Source of the DNA: Mesostigma viride
Taxonomy: Eukaryota > Streptophyta > Mesostigmatophyceae > Mesostigmatales > Mesostigmataceae
NCBI GenBank assembly: GCA_009746045.1
Contig: RPFO01001901.1
Span: 1 to 62,000 of the forward strand
Reading direction: 5' to 3'
Length of the DNA: 62,000 nucleotides
Part shown: piece by piece, positions 12,513 to 23,510 of the stretch
Layout: each line of letters opens with the position of its first letter
Numbering within the stretch: position 1 is the stretch's first letter
Notes under the pieces: model-generated
Databases searched by the model: none
The model's input: the letters and a program-made list of their open reading frames with translations, nothing else
Told to the model about the DNA's origin: nothing
Translations under genes and position numbers: made by a program

Positions 12513-12992
12513 AGTTATTATAAATAGTGACGGAACCTAATTGCCAAGTGGCAAAAAGGTTCCGTCACTATTTATAATAACTAAAACGTCGTAGTGTGGG
12601 GGCCGATATCTATCGTACCGCTGATGCCTACTGCAGTACCGAATCTCGCCTTAACGATATTCCAACCGGGCATATTTTCCCTTCTGGCACTTTCGTTTGG
12701 CCTTCTGGTATCAAATCCTTCCGGTATCCGGAAATACCCGTGTCACCACAGGGATTCGAACCCCCGACTTACGAGGTCTTAGTTATTATAAATAGTGACG
12801 GAACCTTTTTGCCACTTGGCAATTAGGTCCGTCACTATTTATCCGGCGAAAACCACTCGCCGGTATCAATTCCGCGCCACGTTCACGTGAACTTAACGCG
12901 GAATAGATACCGGCGAGTGGTTTTCGCCGGATAAATAGTGACGGACCTAATTGCCAAGTGGCAAAAAGGTTCCGTCACTATTTATAATAACT
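12513..12992. mobile_element. foldback MITE in E1 pol
   Basis: 480 bp bounded by AGTTATTATAAATAGTGACG and its inverse, with target duplication ACCAG at 12508-12512 and 12993-12997. E2 carries the empty site at 43194-43198. It is built of hairpins: 12513-12582 is one palindrome, and 12781-12992 is a near-perfect inverted repeat with 96-base arms around a 20-base loop. The spacer holds a tRNA-like B box (near 12749-12762, minus strand). No coding capacity. Confidence 0.9.
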
Positions 12993-12997
12993 ACCAG

Positions 12998-13321
12998 GGT
13001 CGTGCCTGTCAGACTGTCTCCAGCCCTATCCTCATCCTGACCATCCTGTGCCAGTCCTGCACGGTCAGAATGCTTCTGAGATCCACCTGGGTCCACATCA
13101 CCAGGTCCTACCTCAGGCTCAGCACCGCCATGGCGGGCACGTTGGCGAGTAACTACTGCAGCTACAGCTGGCATACTCTCTGTGGTAACCAAGCTTGCCC
13201 CATCGTGTCCAATAGGCTCTTTCACTAGAGCATGGGGCTGCCCCTCACTGCTGTCACTAGCAGCTTCATTACACACCCCTGGGGGCACCCTCCAGGGTTC
13301 AGGGATGTGTGCAGGCTCAAG
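12998..13321 (-). pseudogene. E1 pol N-terminal linker, cut off by the MITE
   Basis: Open frame directly after the gag TGA and in the same frame as gag. The roughly 110 residues are rich in Gly, Asp, Ala and Gln with no recognised domain. The intact version in E2 continues into a pre-integrase zinc-binding segment. There is no ATG close to its start, which suggests expression as a gag-pol fusion. Confidence 0.75.
13277..13297 (-). promoter_or_regulatory. hairpin 3' of the gag TGA
   Basis: CCCTGG and CCAGGG can pair around a 9-base loop, starting 24 bases after the gag stop on the minus strand. It is conserved in E2. The position fits a readthrough-stimulating structure, but this is untested. 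Confidence 0.4.
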
Positions 13322-14446
13322 TCAATGATCAGCAGCCTTGCCCTTGCCCTTGTCCTGGGATGGACCAGCCTTGTCCTTGCTGCCACCCTGAGCTGGCTTG
13401 CTCTGACCTTCCTGCCTCAGGTACGAGGGACACTCATTCCTGAAGTGACCCTTCCCCTGGCAGAAATAACATTCCACCTGACTGATGTCCCGTGAGGTCC
13501 CACTGCTGGGCCCAGCCTTGGGAGGACCACCCACCCTCTTGAAGTCAAACTGGGACTGTGGATGTCCCGACTTCGGCGGGGTCCCCCGTCCAGCCCTTCT
13601 GTCACGCCCCCTCCTGGACCTTCCTCGACCCCTTGAAGAGGTCTCAGGCCCTCTCGAGGGCGCTGGGCCCCCGTGGCCCGATCCCCTCATGGACTTAACC
13701 GTGGGTTCAGTGGCCTCCTCATCATTCTGACGAGGGCGCTTACCACCCACGTACTTGCCGCTGAAACACTCATACAACTGGTCCGTCATGGCTGCCCAGC
13801 CATGGACCTGTCGCATGTGGATGGTCACATTATCCATGGTGACCGGATCCAGCTGCAGCGACTTGAGAAAGTCGCCCATGGCCATCCGATCTGCGACGAA
13901 GAAGCCCTTGGCCATGGCGTCCTCCCTTAGCTTGACGAAGTCTTCAAAGGCGTGGACCACTAGTTGCCCCTTGATGGGCTTGTAGTCCAGGTATTCTTGC
14001 TTCAGGTGGGACCCATCTATGGTCCTCTTGTCACTCAGGAACGACCTGAGTCGCGTCATAAACGCCGTCCAGGTGTCCCCCGCCGCGTGTCGCTCCCGAA
14101 CAAACTTGAACAGCCGCCTCGCCGACTGCCGTATGTAGGCACTAGACGCTAGGATGCGAAGCTTGTCACCGTTGTATATCTCCGTGTACAAGTTCATGTC
14201 CTCTAACATCCTCTCAGCATCCCGGGGCTGCCAATTGTCCTTGATGGACTGAAACTGGCCTAGCACCGCGTACCCCTCAGCAACAGTTGGTCGCTTAGGC
14301 GCCGCTTGATCTGCGGCTGGCGCGTGCTGCCCGCCCTGCGATCCTTGGCTCTGATTATCTGGCACCTCAGCCTGGTCTCCCAGCGCCTGGCCGTCCCCGC
14401 GTCCATCGCGTCCACCGCGTCCATCGCGTCCATCTCGTCCATCCAT
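13322..14446 (-). CDS. E1 gag with CCHC zinc knuckle
   Basis: 374 residues starting at MDGRDG, with an RDG-repeat N-terminus, a helical capsid-like middle (about 70-230), an Arg/Gly-rich stretch and one CX2CX4HX4C knuckle (CYFCQGKGHFRNEC) near the C-terminus. Gag packages retrotransposon RNA into particles. The start is five bases from the CACTA-like insertion, which separates it from the LTR promoter. The TGA stop (13324-13322) is followed in frame by pol. This copy is intact, whereas the E2 copy has a one-base deletion in the knuckle. Confidence 0.85.
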   Translation of the reverse strand: MDGRDGRDGRGGRDGRGDGQALGDQAEVPDNQSQGSQGGQHAPAADQAAPKRPTVAEGYAVLGQFQSIKDNWQPRDAERMLEDMNLYTEIYNGDKLRILASSAYIRQSARRLFKFVRERHAAGDTWTAFMTRLRSFLSDKRTIDGSHLKQEYLDYKPIKGQLVVHAFEDFVKLREDAMAKGFFVADRMAMGDFLKSLQLDPVTMDNVTIHMRQVHGWAAMTDQLYECFSGKYVGGKRPRQNDEEATEPTVKSMRGSGHGGPAPSRGPETSSRGRGRSRRGRDRRAGRGTPPKSGHPQSQFDFKRVGGPPKAGPSSGTSRDISQVECYFCQGKGHFRNECPSYLRQEGQSKPAQGGSKDKAGPSQDKGKGKAADH

Positions 14447-14469
14447 CCCAGCGCACTAGGAGTTAATTT

Positions 14470-14995
14470 TACGGGGCGTAAACGCCCCGGTTGAGGTTAC
14501 CGGGGCGGTTACTGGCCAGTAACCATGTACGTTTCAGGTTACCGGCCAGGTTACCGGTTAAACGCGACAGACTAAATACCGGCCGGTAATGGTTACCGGG
14601 CGGTAATAGTTACCGGAACGTTTACTGGGCGGTAACTTTTACCGGAGCCGTAACCATGCCCGTAACCTATCTGGGTTACGGTCATGGTTACGGCCCAAGT
14701 AGAAGTTACCGGGCGGTAAACTGGCATGGTTACGGGACCAGTTCTGAGAACCGGGATGGGTTACCGGCATGGTTACGGGACCAGTTCTGATAACCGGGCC
14801 TGGCTACTGGCCTGGTTACGGGTCCGTCAACCGTCCCGTAACCTGCAGTAGTTACGGCCCAGTAGTTAACCCTGGCTACTGCGGTGGTTACGGGGCCGGT
14901 TATGCCCCAGTAATAATAGTAACCCATGCCTACAACGCAGCCTGTCCGGGTTATGGCCCCGAATTCTAAAATGCATTGACCCCGGCTATGGTGAG
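14470..14995. repeat. left subterminal GGTTAC/GTAACC array
   Basis: Dense, irregular repeats of TTACCGG, GGTTACGG and their complements, spaced roughly 10-25 bp in both orientations. A similar array lies inside the other end of the element. Confidence 0.8.
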
Positions 14996-15685
14996 TGGCT
15001 TGCATGATATGTTGCTTTTCAAGATGCATTTTTGAATTAGGCATTTCATTAAAATTTTTAAGAAGTCATTAATAATCAATTGCACGAATCACTTCCATCC
15101 GATGTTGTCAACGTGGGCTTCATGATGAAATCGTGGAGATGACGCACATGAAGTTCACGGAACATCTTAGGTAATAAATCAAGCCGTTACGGCAGTAGAA
15201 CCTTGGCCGATGAGGGTGGCGTCTTGAAGCTGTTGTCACCCTCAAGTCCGCTCGGCCAGGGGTAATCGCCCATGTTGATTTGAAAGGTACCGCCGTCCAT
15301 ATGGCGGCTCCGCTTTTGGTGCGAGTTGACCAACTTCCCGTCTTAATCATTCCGGATTGCCTGCAGTTCATTCCGCCTTTGTCCAAGTAAGACAGCAACT
15401 GCCACGCACTCATAGAAAACGCAAAATGCCCCGAATGCAGTTACGGCCATACGGTAGCGAGGAATAGCAGTTGAAATTTCTAGTACACAGGCAACTAGTA
15501 AGAAAAGGGACGATGCGTGCACCACCACCAATACGTACGTGCATCCCTCTCTTGAAAATGACAGCATCTTCCATGCCGTCCAAGAGAAACGCAACGTATT
15601 TAACATGAACCCGAATGCAGTTACGGTCGTAGAGTAGTGAGGACTGGCAGCTGAAAGTTCTAGTTGATGGGCTGAGAATAAGGAA
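14996..15685. other. unassigned segment of the CACTA-like element
   Basis: No convincing ORF or known repeat. A diverged internal repeat is visible: the strings around 15430-15540 and 15605-15700 share CGAATGCAGTTACGG and following sequence, about 175 bp apart. Confidence 0.5.
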
Positions 15686-17070
15686 AAAAATGATGCGTGC
15701 ACTCACCTACCCTATTACGTCCCTCCCATGGCGAGGAACCAGCAAAACCACCCACATACCCTGTTGTGTCCCTCCCTTGACAAGGAACAAGCACGTGCAC
15801 ATGCCCCACCCCACATGCATGCCTCCCTTGACAAGAATCGAACGGGCACGTGCACCCACCTACCCTATGTGCACCCCTCCTTTGACAAGGAACAAGCACG
15901 TGCACGTGCCTACCCCACATGCATGCCTCCCTTGACAAGAATCGAACGAGCACGTGCACCCACCCACCCTGTGTGCACCCCTCCTTTGACAAGGAACAAG
16001 CACGTGCACGTGCCTACCCCACATGCATGCCTCCCTTGACAAGAATCGAACGAGCACGTGCACCCACCCACCCTGTGTGCACCCCTCCTTTGACAAGGAA
16101 CAAGCACGTGAACTCACCTACACTACGCGCGTCCCTCCCTTGACAAGGAATAGGCACGTGCACATGCCTACCCCACATCCATGCCTCCCCTGACCAGTAA
16201 CAAGCACGTGCACCCACCTACCCTACGTGCATCCCTCCTGTGACATGGAACAAGCACGTGCACCCACCTACCATACGTGAATCCCTCCCTTGACAAGCAA
16301 CAAGCACGTGCACCCACCTACCCTAAGTGCCCCCCTCCTTCGACAAGGAACAAGCATGTGCACTCACCTACCGTACGTGAATCCCTCCCTTGGCAAGGAC
16401 CAAGCACGTGCACCCACCTACCCGATGTCCGCCCCTCCCTTGATAAGGTACAAGCATGCCCACCCACCTACCCTACCTGCACCCCTCCTGTGACATGGAA
16501 CAACCATGTGCACATTCCTACTCCACATGCCCCCCTCCTTTGACAAGGAACAAGCATGTGCACTCATCTACCGCACGTGCATCCCTCCCTTGACAAGGAA
16601 CAAGCAAGCCCACCCACCTACCCTACCTGCATCCCTCCCTTGACATGAAACAAGCACGTGCACATGCCTACCCCACATGCATGCCTCCCTTGACAAGGAA
16701 CGAGCACGTGCACCCACCCACCCTGTGTGCACCCCTCCTTTGACAAGGAACAAGCACATGAACTCACCTACACTACGTGCGTCCCTCCCTTGACAAGGAA
16801 TAAGCACGTGCACATGCCTACCCCACATCCATGCCTCCCCTGACCAGTAACAAGTGACGTGCACTCACCTACCCTACGTATGTGCCTCTTGACAAGGACC
16901 AAGCTCGTGCACCCACCTACCATACGTGAATCCCTCCCTTGACAAGGTACACGCATGCCCACCAACCTACCCTACGTGGGCCCCTCCCTTGATAAGGTAC
17001 AAGCATGACCAGCCACCTACCCCGCGAGCCTCCCTACTTTGACAAGGAACAAGCATGTGGGCCCGCTAGC
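15686..17070. repeat. 50-bp minisatellite, about 27 units
   Basis: Tandem units of about 50 bp with consensus blocks CCCTCCCTTGACAAGGAAC, AAGCACGTGCAC and CCACCTACCC. The period can be read at 16201, 16251 and 16301. Units differ by scattered substitutions. Most units contain the palindrome GCACGTGC with a central CACGTG. Confidence 0.92.
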
Positions 17071-18084
17071 ATGGCAGCAAGGAAGACATTACCCTAACAT
17101 GGCATGGCCAAAGCAAAAGAGACAGAGAAGTCAATGGAGAGAGAGCTCCTAAGAACTCCTAGTAAAATTGGAAACCATGGAGGGCAAAAAACGTTCAACA
17201 ACTTACGATGGGCATCGGCACATACAGAGAAGCCCAGGTGTGCCAGGTGTAAAATAAGCGAGATTGAAGTGTCGCCTACCTCGTGGGAGACTTTTGGTAT
17301 CTGGTAAACAATGAAAGCGAGTGGAAAGATGGACAACGTGAAAATAACATACAATCCACTGCAATGCATGCAAAGAGGACAGAATCAGTAATAAAGCGCG
17401 CTGCATTCAGGCAGCGCTGAGCAATTGAACGGTGAACAATTTAATCCGGAACGCATTGTCTACGCGACTCGATGCGACTAAACGTGGCATGCATACGCGG
17501 TCGCTGACTGAAGACATTGTGTACCTGGCTCAGCAAGGTGCGCTTGCAGCCGCTTTCTTAAATATGCCGCAGGCGCACGATGTAACGAATTGAAGTTTGC
17601 ATGTAGTAACAAAGGCAAGAAAAGCGGTGTAGCTGGCTACCGACTACGCCATAGTAAGCTGTATCGGAGTTGGCGCTGCCGATGGCTGGAAACGGATGAC
17701 CGAATCATGCTAAACTGGGGCTCCAAAAGGGCTTGTCATGCATCCTAGTGCGCCTTTTGCTTTTTTTTCTTCAAGCATCGTGAGCATGCGGGTTTAGGGG
17801 GGCGCTTATTCTCGCACCACTATCAGTCGGCTGGACTGCAATCGGCATAGCCAGCGCAAGGTGATGCAAGGGCAGGCAAACTTTACCAGCTCGTTCAAGG
17901 CTCGTTGATGAAATTCAAACATCTAGGCGGCGCGTCTGCAACGGCTCATCGCAATTCGAATTCGCAAGCAGAACCCTCGTTACACGTGGCGCATGCAGAG
18001 ATCTGCTTCGGGCGGCTTGGCGTATGTATCTCACTGCGTCGTGACTCGAGTACATAGTCAGCCTAGTTAGTACTCTGGGGGCCT
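17071..18084. other. unassigned, no gene seen
   Basis: Mixed-composition DNA with short frames only. No repeat structure or family was recognised. Confidence 0.5.
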
Positions 18085-18536
18085 CGAGTTCGGCAGTCCC
18101 CTATTCGGAAATCCCGGATCATATGTACTCCACACTATGTACTCTTGGAGTACATAGTGTGCCACCCTATGTACTCTTGGAGTACATAGTGTGGATTACA
18201 TAGGTAGTCACTCCTTCCTATGTAATACGGGCGTGTCTCACCGCGTCGGCAGTCCCCTATTCGGAAATCCCGGATCATATGTACTCCACACTATGTACTC
18301 TTGGAGTACATAGTGTGCCACCCTATGTACTCTTGGAGTACATAGTGTGGAGTACATAGGTAGTCACTCCTTCCTATGTAATACGGGCGTGTCTCACCGC
18401 GTCGGCAGTCCCCTATTCGGAAATCCCGGATCATATGTACTCCACACTATAGTACTCTTGGAGTACATAGTGTGCCACCCTATGTACTCTTGGAGTACAT
18501 AGGGTGGAGTACATAGTCACTCCTTCCTATGTAATA
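18085..18536. repeat. 156-bp tandem repeat, three units, palindrome-rich
   Basis: The anchor CGGCAGTCCCCTATTCGG occurs at 18091, 18247 and 18403. Each unit carries hairpins in which TATGTACTC pairs with GAGTACATA across a three-base TTG loop. The last unit is slightly diverged. Confidence 0.93.
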
Positions 18537-18648
18537 CCGGTGTAATCATGCGTAATCATGCGTAATCATGCGTAATCATGCGTAATCATGCGTAATCATG
18601 CGTAATCATGCGTAATCATCAGAGTAATCATCAGAGTAATCATCGTCC
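18537..18648. repeat. 10-bp tandem repeat (GTAATCATGC)n
   Basis: About eight uninterrupted units, then three variant units (AGAGTAATCATC). It directly follows the 156-bp array. Confidence 0.93.
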
Positions 18649-18666
18649 AGACAAGCTGCACTGCCC

Positions 18667-19131
18667 CTAAGACCCTAACTTACACAAGATGGCGATGGTC
18701 GTCGCCGGCAGCTCGACAAGTTCAGGGCAGCACGAAATAAGACAGGCAAGCCGACGCTGGCGCTCATCCCAATGAGGCCATTCATCCGAAGCAGCCTCCA
18801 TAACCTGGCCGCTCTTAGGGTGGCGAATCGGGGCGTCGTTGTCGTTGCGGAGCTTCAGCACGCTTGTCACAGCGGCGTCATTGTAGGCGAGTAAGGTATC
18901 GATGTCTGCCAGGCTCAAACGCTGGCCTGGCATGTAGAATGAGGAAGAAATGGCGTCCGGCAAGGAGGTTTCAGCAGCTATCGGAGTTGCTTCCGAAGTT
19001 GCTTCCGAAGTCTTGGATCGCTTGTTAGCGGCGTTCTTGGCGACGACAATGTCGTGGGCGATTTTGTTTGCAGCAATCTGGGCATCAATAGAATCGGCGG
19101 CAAGAGCTGAAGACGATGCGGGGACCTCCAT
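18667..19131 (-). CDS. hypothetical protein, 154 aa
   Basis: The only sizeable frame in this part of the CACTA-like element that is not low-complexity. It starts at an ATG (MEVPASSS). The N-terminus is Ala/Ser/Lys-rich (residues 1-60); the C-terminal half is globular-looking, with PHWDERQRRLACLISCCPEL and a short hydrophobic segment. No family was recognised, and it may be a captured host fragment or chance. Confidence 0.3.
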   Translation of the reverse strand: MEVPASSSALAADSIDAQIAANKIAHDIVVAKNAANKRSKTSEATSEATPIAAETSLPDAISSSFYMPGQRLSLADIDTLLAYNDAAVTSVLKLRNDNDAPIRHPKSGQVMEAASDEWPHWDERQRRLACLISCCPELVELPATTIAILCKLGS

Positions 19132-19346
19132 AGCTACGTTTAATAGCACCTAGACGAGGGCAGGGGGCGCAGGCACACTGATCACGTGCGTGGTGCCGCC
19201 ATAATGTGCAGAAAAATAGCGAGATCTGCTGGGCAGGCCGCTGGCGATAACTTGCGAAATCCTGGGCGATGGCTGCCAAAAATTAGATCGGCGTGTTCGT
19301 CATCAAAAGGCGAGTCTATTGCAATTTACCCGACCAAATTTCATCG

Positions 19347-19954
19347 TGGAGGGAGGGAGGGAGGGAGGGAGGGAGGGAGGGAGGGAGGGAGGGAGGGAGG
19401 GAGGGAGGGAGGGAGGGAGGGAGGGAGGGAGGGAGGGAGGAGGGAGGGAGGGAGGGAGGAGGAGGGAGGGAGGAGGAGGGAGGGAGGGAGGGAGGGAGGA
19501 GGAGGAGGGAGGGAGGGAGGAGGGAGGGAGGGAGGAGGGAGGGAGGAGGGAGGGAGGGAGGGAGGGAGGAGGGAGGGAGGGAGGGAGGGAGGGAGGGAGG
19601 GAGGGAGGGAGGGAGGGAGGGAGGAGGGAGGGAGGGAGGGAGGGAGGGAGGGAGGGAGGGAGGGGAGGGAGGGAGGGAGGGAGGGAGGGAGGGAGGGAGG
19701 GAGGGAGGGAGGGAGGGAGGGAGGAGGGAGGGAGGGAGGGAGGGAGGAGGGAGGGAGGGAGGAGGAGGGAGGGAGGAGGGAGGGAGGGAGGGAGGGAGGG
19801 AGGGAGGGAGGGAGGGAGGGAGGGAGGGAGGGAGGGAGGGAGGGAGGAGGGAGGGAGGGAGGGAGGAGGGAGGAGGGAGGGAGGGAGGGAGGAGGGGGAG
19901 GGAGGGAGGGAGGGAGGAGGGAGGGAGGGAGGGAGGGAGGGAGGGAGGGAGGGA
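19347..19954. repeat. (GGGA)n microsatellite
   Basis: Second GGGA array with GGA interruptions, about 0.6 kb, inside the CACTA-like element. The Gly/Arg/Glu frames across it are artefacts. Confidence 0.97.
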
Positions 19955-20020
19955 TGGATGGATGGATGGATGGATGGATGGATGTTCTTAATTAATTAAT
20001 TAATTAATTAATTAATTAAC
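19955..20020. repeat. (GGAT)n then (TTAA)n microsatellites
   Basis: About seven GGAT units followed by about eight TTAA units, directly continuing the GGGA array. Confidence 0.95.
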
Positions 20021-20109
20021 GGTCAAATTAAAGGCAATCATGGTACATGAAGCGAGACAAATCATGCCTGGACGCATGGCGATGTAAGAGCCCCCCCTCC
20101 CCCACGCCA

Positions 20110-20320
20110 GGAGGAAGGGGTGCGTGACTGAGTAGAGTAGTTAGGATTTTGTATTAAGAGAGACAACTTTGTATATTATCAAGGAGACAACTTTGTATAT
20201 AAGATTAGAGTGAGATCAGCTAGTCTTCGCGGCTCAGTTCTAATGCACCCACCCCCATCAGTCCATGGAATACGTGCTCCTGCTCCAGATCCTTAATTAA
20301 GGCCAAAATGAGTCCCTTCC
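20110..20320 (+). mobile_element. LINE 3'-UTR-like fragment
   Basis: Shares blocks in order with the LINE 3' end at 32760-32900: GTAGTTAGGATTT, a CTAG-rich segment, CGCGGCT and GGAATA(C/T)GTGCT. It ends at a short TTAATTAA tail. No coding part remains. Confidence 0.45.
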
Positions 20321-20329
20321 AAACAACGT

Positions 20330-22080
20330 TTGCACTTAGATAGTTAGACGAATTATGCCCGACGAAGCTGGAACTTAACAGCCACAATGAATTACGGTTG
20401 TTCAGACCTTGTACAACGCCTCAGGGCATTTGGAGCCCTGAATGGTAACAAATGCTAACAAGGTAGTGTTGCTATCAATAATGATTTTAAAAATTAATAT
20501 GATGTCATTAATTAATTAATTAGTTATCAACATCACTCCGTTGGGAGTAAATGTAGCACATATCCCTGAGAAGGGGCATATGGCTTTTAATACATTCTAG
20601 GCTACTTCATGCAAGGGTGGGAATGTAAGCTACCCCTGCTCTAGGTGCACCAGGGCACCTGCACCACCATGTCATATTACAACCAAAACTGGTCGTCATC
20701 ATGCAAGCATCTGAAGCATGGTCGCAAAACTTCGTGTGCAAAATCTCATGTCATAAGGAGCCCAACATTATGACAATTGCCAGGCTTTGTAAAGATTTTT
20801 GATTTAACGATGACTACAGCACAAACAGTGAGCGAAACCCTGGTGCATGTGAATGCCTGAGTGGCGACTGTTCCTAACAGAATGCAAGATGTAAGGTAGA
20901 CATTGCGAGTATGCCACAAATGTGTGATGTGCAGTGCACATGCATGTGAGCTACCATGGTCCGGATTCTCCCGATTTCTGGCCTGCGCTGGTTGTCTCCT
21001 TGATGTATACCCCATGACACCATACTTCTAAACTACTTAAGAACCTTGGCACATTGCAAAATGGGAAAGAAAGCTGAACAATACATGCAACATCACTCAC
21101 TAACACAGCCATGTGATTGCTACCAACACGTACCATGTACATCCTGTGTGAAATTATTGGCAACGACACGCCAAGCAAACGCCAAGGTATAGTATAACTG
21201 CGACAGGCTGGCACATGTCACCTGGCATCCACGTATGCTCACCCCAAGGCATTGGCATATCCCCATGTCTATATCCGTTGCCCTTTGTGCGTACCGAGTC
21301 ACCCATGCAGTCACCCACCCATGCATCCACCTGGCCCACCCACACAAGTACTCATACACTTGCGCACCTGAGTACCCAGCCACCCACTGGTCCACCCACC
21401 CGGTGACCCAGCCAGCCAGCCACGCACCTACTAAACCAACCTATCTAACCACTCGTGCACCCAGGCACCCAGCCACATACCCACCCACTGGGACATCCAC
21501 CCACCCAGCTAGCCACATATGCAATCTACCCACCTAGGCAATAAGGAGGCATTCACCCATCCTTTTATCCAGGCACCCATTACTAAAACCACGCAGCCAC
21601 CTAACCACCCAGCCAGCTGGCCCCATGTGTGCCCACCAGGCCGCCCACCCCTGACCCACCCACGCCCCTTCCCACTCGACCACTCTTTCCCCCCATACCC
21701 TTATACCCACCGACCTGCACCCACTCACCCTCACACATCCACATCCTCTCAGCCAGTCACCCACCCATCTCACCCCTAACATGCACAGCCCTCCACCCGC
21801 GATAGGTGAGTCGATCCCAACTACAAAACCACCCACCCACCCATATCCGTGCACCCACCCACCCATCTACCTTCCCCATCGCTCACCCCACCCACTTCTA
21901 ATCACAGCTACACATCCACCCGCCACAAACCAACGGTGCAAATCCTCCAGCCCATGCAACAGTTTCACTCAGGCATCCAACAATGCACCCACCTAGGAGT
22001 TCCCAAACCCCGTCGATCCCCCAGCCACCTGGCGATTCACTTATAAGCAACCACCCTTGCACCCATCCACCCACCATAAC
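20330..22080. repeat. 1.7-kb diverged duplication, copy 1
   Basis: Blocks match 24000-25680 in the same order: the GTTGT.C.GACCTTGTACAA segment, TGGTGCATGTGAATGCCTGAG, TATACCCCATGACACC, GGCACATGTCACCTGGCATCC, then a long CACCCACC-rich stretch. It contains insertions relative to copy 2, including a block (20958-21002) shared with 33063-33104. Confidence 0.8.
20504..20660 (-). mobile_element. LINE-like 3' end with (TTAA) tail
   Basis: Closely matches 33113-33260 (CTCCGTTGGGAGTA.ATGTAG and following 100 bases). In minus orientation it ends CAACGGAG... followed by an ATTA-repeat tail, as other LINE 3' ends here do. Confidence 0.55.
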
Positions 22081-22093
22081 CACCCACCCACCC

Positions 22094-22233
22094 GCCCTCC
22101 CTCCCTCCCTCCCTCCCTCCCTCCCTCCCTCCCTCCCTCCCTCCCTCCCTCCCTCCCTCCCTCCCTCCCTCCCTCCCTCCCTCCCTCCCTCCCTCCCTCC
22201 CTCCCTCCCTCCCTCCCTCCCTCCCTCCCTCCC
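22094..22233. repeat. (CCCT)n microsatellite
   Basis: About 35 clean CCCT units following the CACCCACC-rich tail of copy 1. The Pro/Ser/Leu and Gly/Arg/Glu frames across it are artefacts. Confidence 0.97.
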
Positions 22234-22254
22234 GCCACCCCACCCACCCACCCT

Positions 22255-23510
22255 CTCCAACTGCATGTGGACTGCCTCTCCCAGCGACTCGGCCAGCCGT
22301 TTGAGTGTGTTTGGGACCATATGCTGATGCCCATGGATATTACGCGCGCCATCAACCAGGCAACACCAGTGACACTTGAGCTCCTTGTTATCCTTCTCAT
22401 CGGATGTACTGACGACACCCTGCACAATTACAGCTCACAAGGCAACTAACATGCTGGAGGAACGCATCCGCCGCAGTGGACGTCAGTAACGGATGTTGCA
22501 ATGTTGCTGGAGGGAGGTCAATCGACCGCACCCGTACATACAAGGGGCAATTATTGATGCGTCATACCCAAAACAGGAAGAAAATGTGGCACAACTAACC
22601 TTGCCATCAACATGGATGGACGGAGTTGGAGACCAACTGCAGCGCGGCATTCGCAAGGGCACAGGCTGTGTTGTTCAGCAGGTCCACCGCTGGACTGCCC
22701 GATGCCGAGTCCAGGTTCTTCCTTACACAAACTCTCCACAAGCGTGATTGTCGCGTCCTTGGCTGCCAACTGCGGAAAGGAGGCCAGTGCTCGCTTCAGC
22801 AGGAACTCGGCAATTGCAATCACGGTGGGCCCTGGCACGATTTGCAGGCCTACACATGCTTGCCCCGCATGTGCCTCCCCCACGTGTGCATCCACCGCAG
22901 TTGACGTGCTCGCTCGCAGCTCCCACTACCGCTGGCTTCGTTGCCATGTTCCTCCACCCGTTGCCTCTTGCATCTTAGCTGTTCCTCGCGCTTCTCCGCA
23001 GCCTCTCTTTCCCTCTCTTCCTCTCTCTTTTCTGCTGCCGTTCATGCCTTGCTCCAGATATAGATGTGGCTGCTTAGGCGTTCAATCTGCATCACAGAAT
23101 TGGACGATATGCACGTCAAAGGAAAGCCAACCAAGCAGCAACATTACCAACAATGTAGCGGGAGGGTCAGTGCAGAGGCCAGCAACATAACTGCCTTAGT
23201 CTTGTACTCCTACCATACACATTAGGGAAGACTGCTGGCATGGCAGCCTGCATCACAGCAATGAATTGCCGCCAACTAAAATAAGAGAGTGACTCACCGC
23301 TACTCTTCCCTGAAGCCGACTGGTCACACCTCCATTGTGGCGTTGTTTTACCACTTTAAGGCTCTTCCACAGCGTGCGATTTTGTTGATGCCATTTTCTC
23401 AATTCCTGTAGCATATATTTTGCCCCCGCCGCACGCTTCCATGGGTTGCCATGTACATCATACTTTGCTGATGCTGCAGAGAAGTCAAGCGGTTCTTTGC
23501 ATTCCCTCAC
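22255..23510 (-). pseudogene. gene-like exon fragments, possibly a captured host gene
   Basis: Three protein-like blocks in order on the minus strand. The block at 23508-23297 ends at a GTGAGT donor-like site. The block at about 23050-22597 starts with a charged coiled-coil-like run (AEKREEEREREAAEKREEQ), then IAEFLLKRALASFPQLAAKD in another frame, and ends near GTTAGT. The block at 22424-22255 begins after GTAATTGTGCAG and reads STSDEKDNKELKCHWCC onward. Frames do not join into one ORF without introns or frameshifts. No family was recognised. Gene-fragment capture is common in CACTA elements, but this is inference. Confidence 0.35.

Noticed and set aside
12745-12785. tRNA gene on the minus strand
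   Set aside because: T-arm-like sequence only; the expected 5' half is replaced by the MITE hairpin.
15686-17070. Possible CRISPR-like array
   Set aside because: The 50-bp units are contiguous and diverged with no constant repeat plus unique spacer pattern, and the genome is eukaryotic.
22083-22233. Telomeric repeat
   Set aside because: The array is CCCT, not CCCTAA or CCCTAAA.
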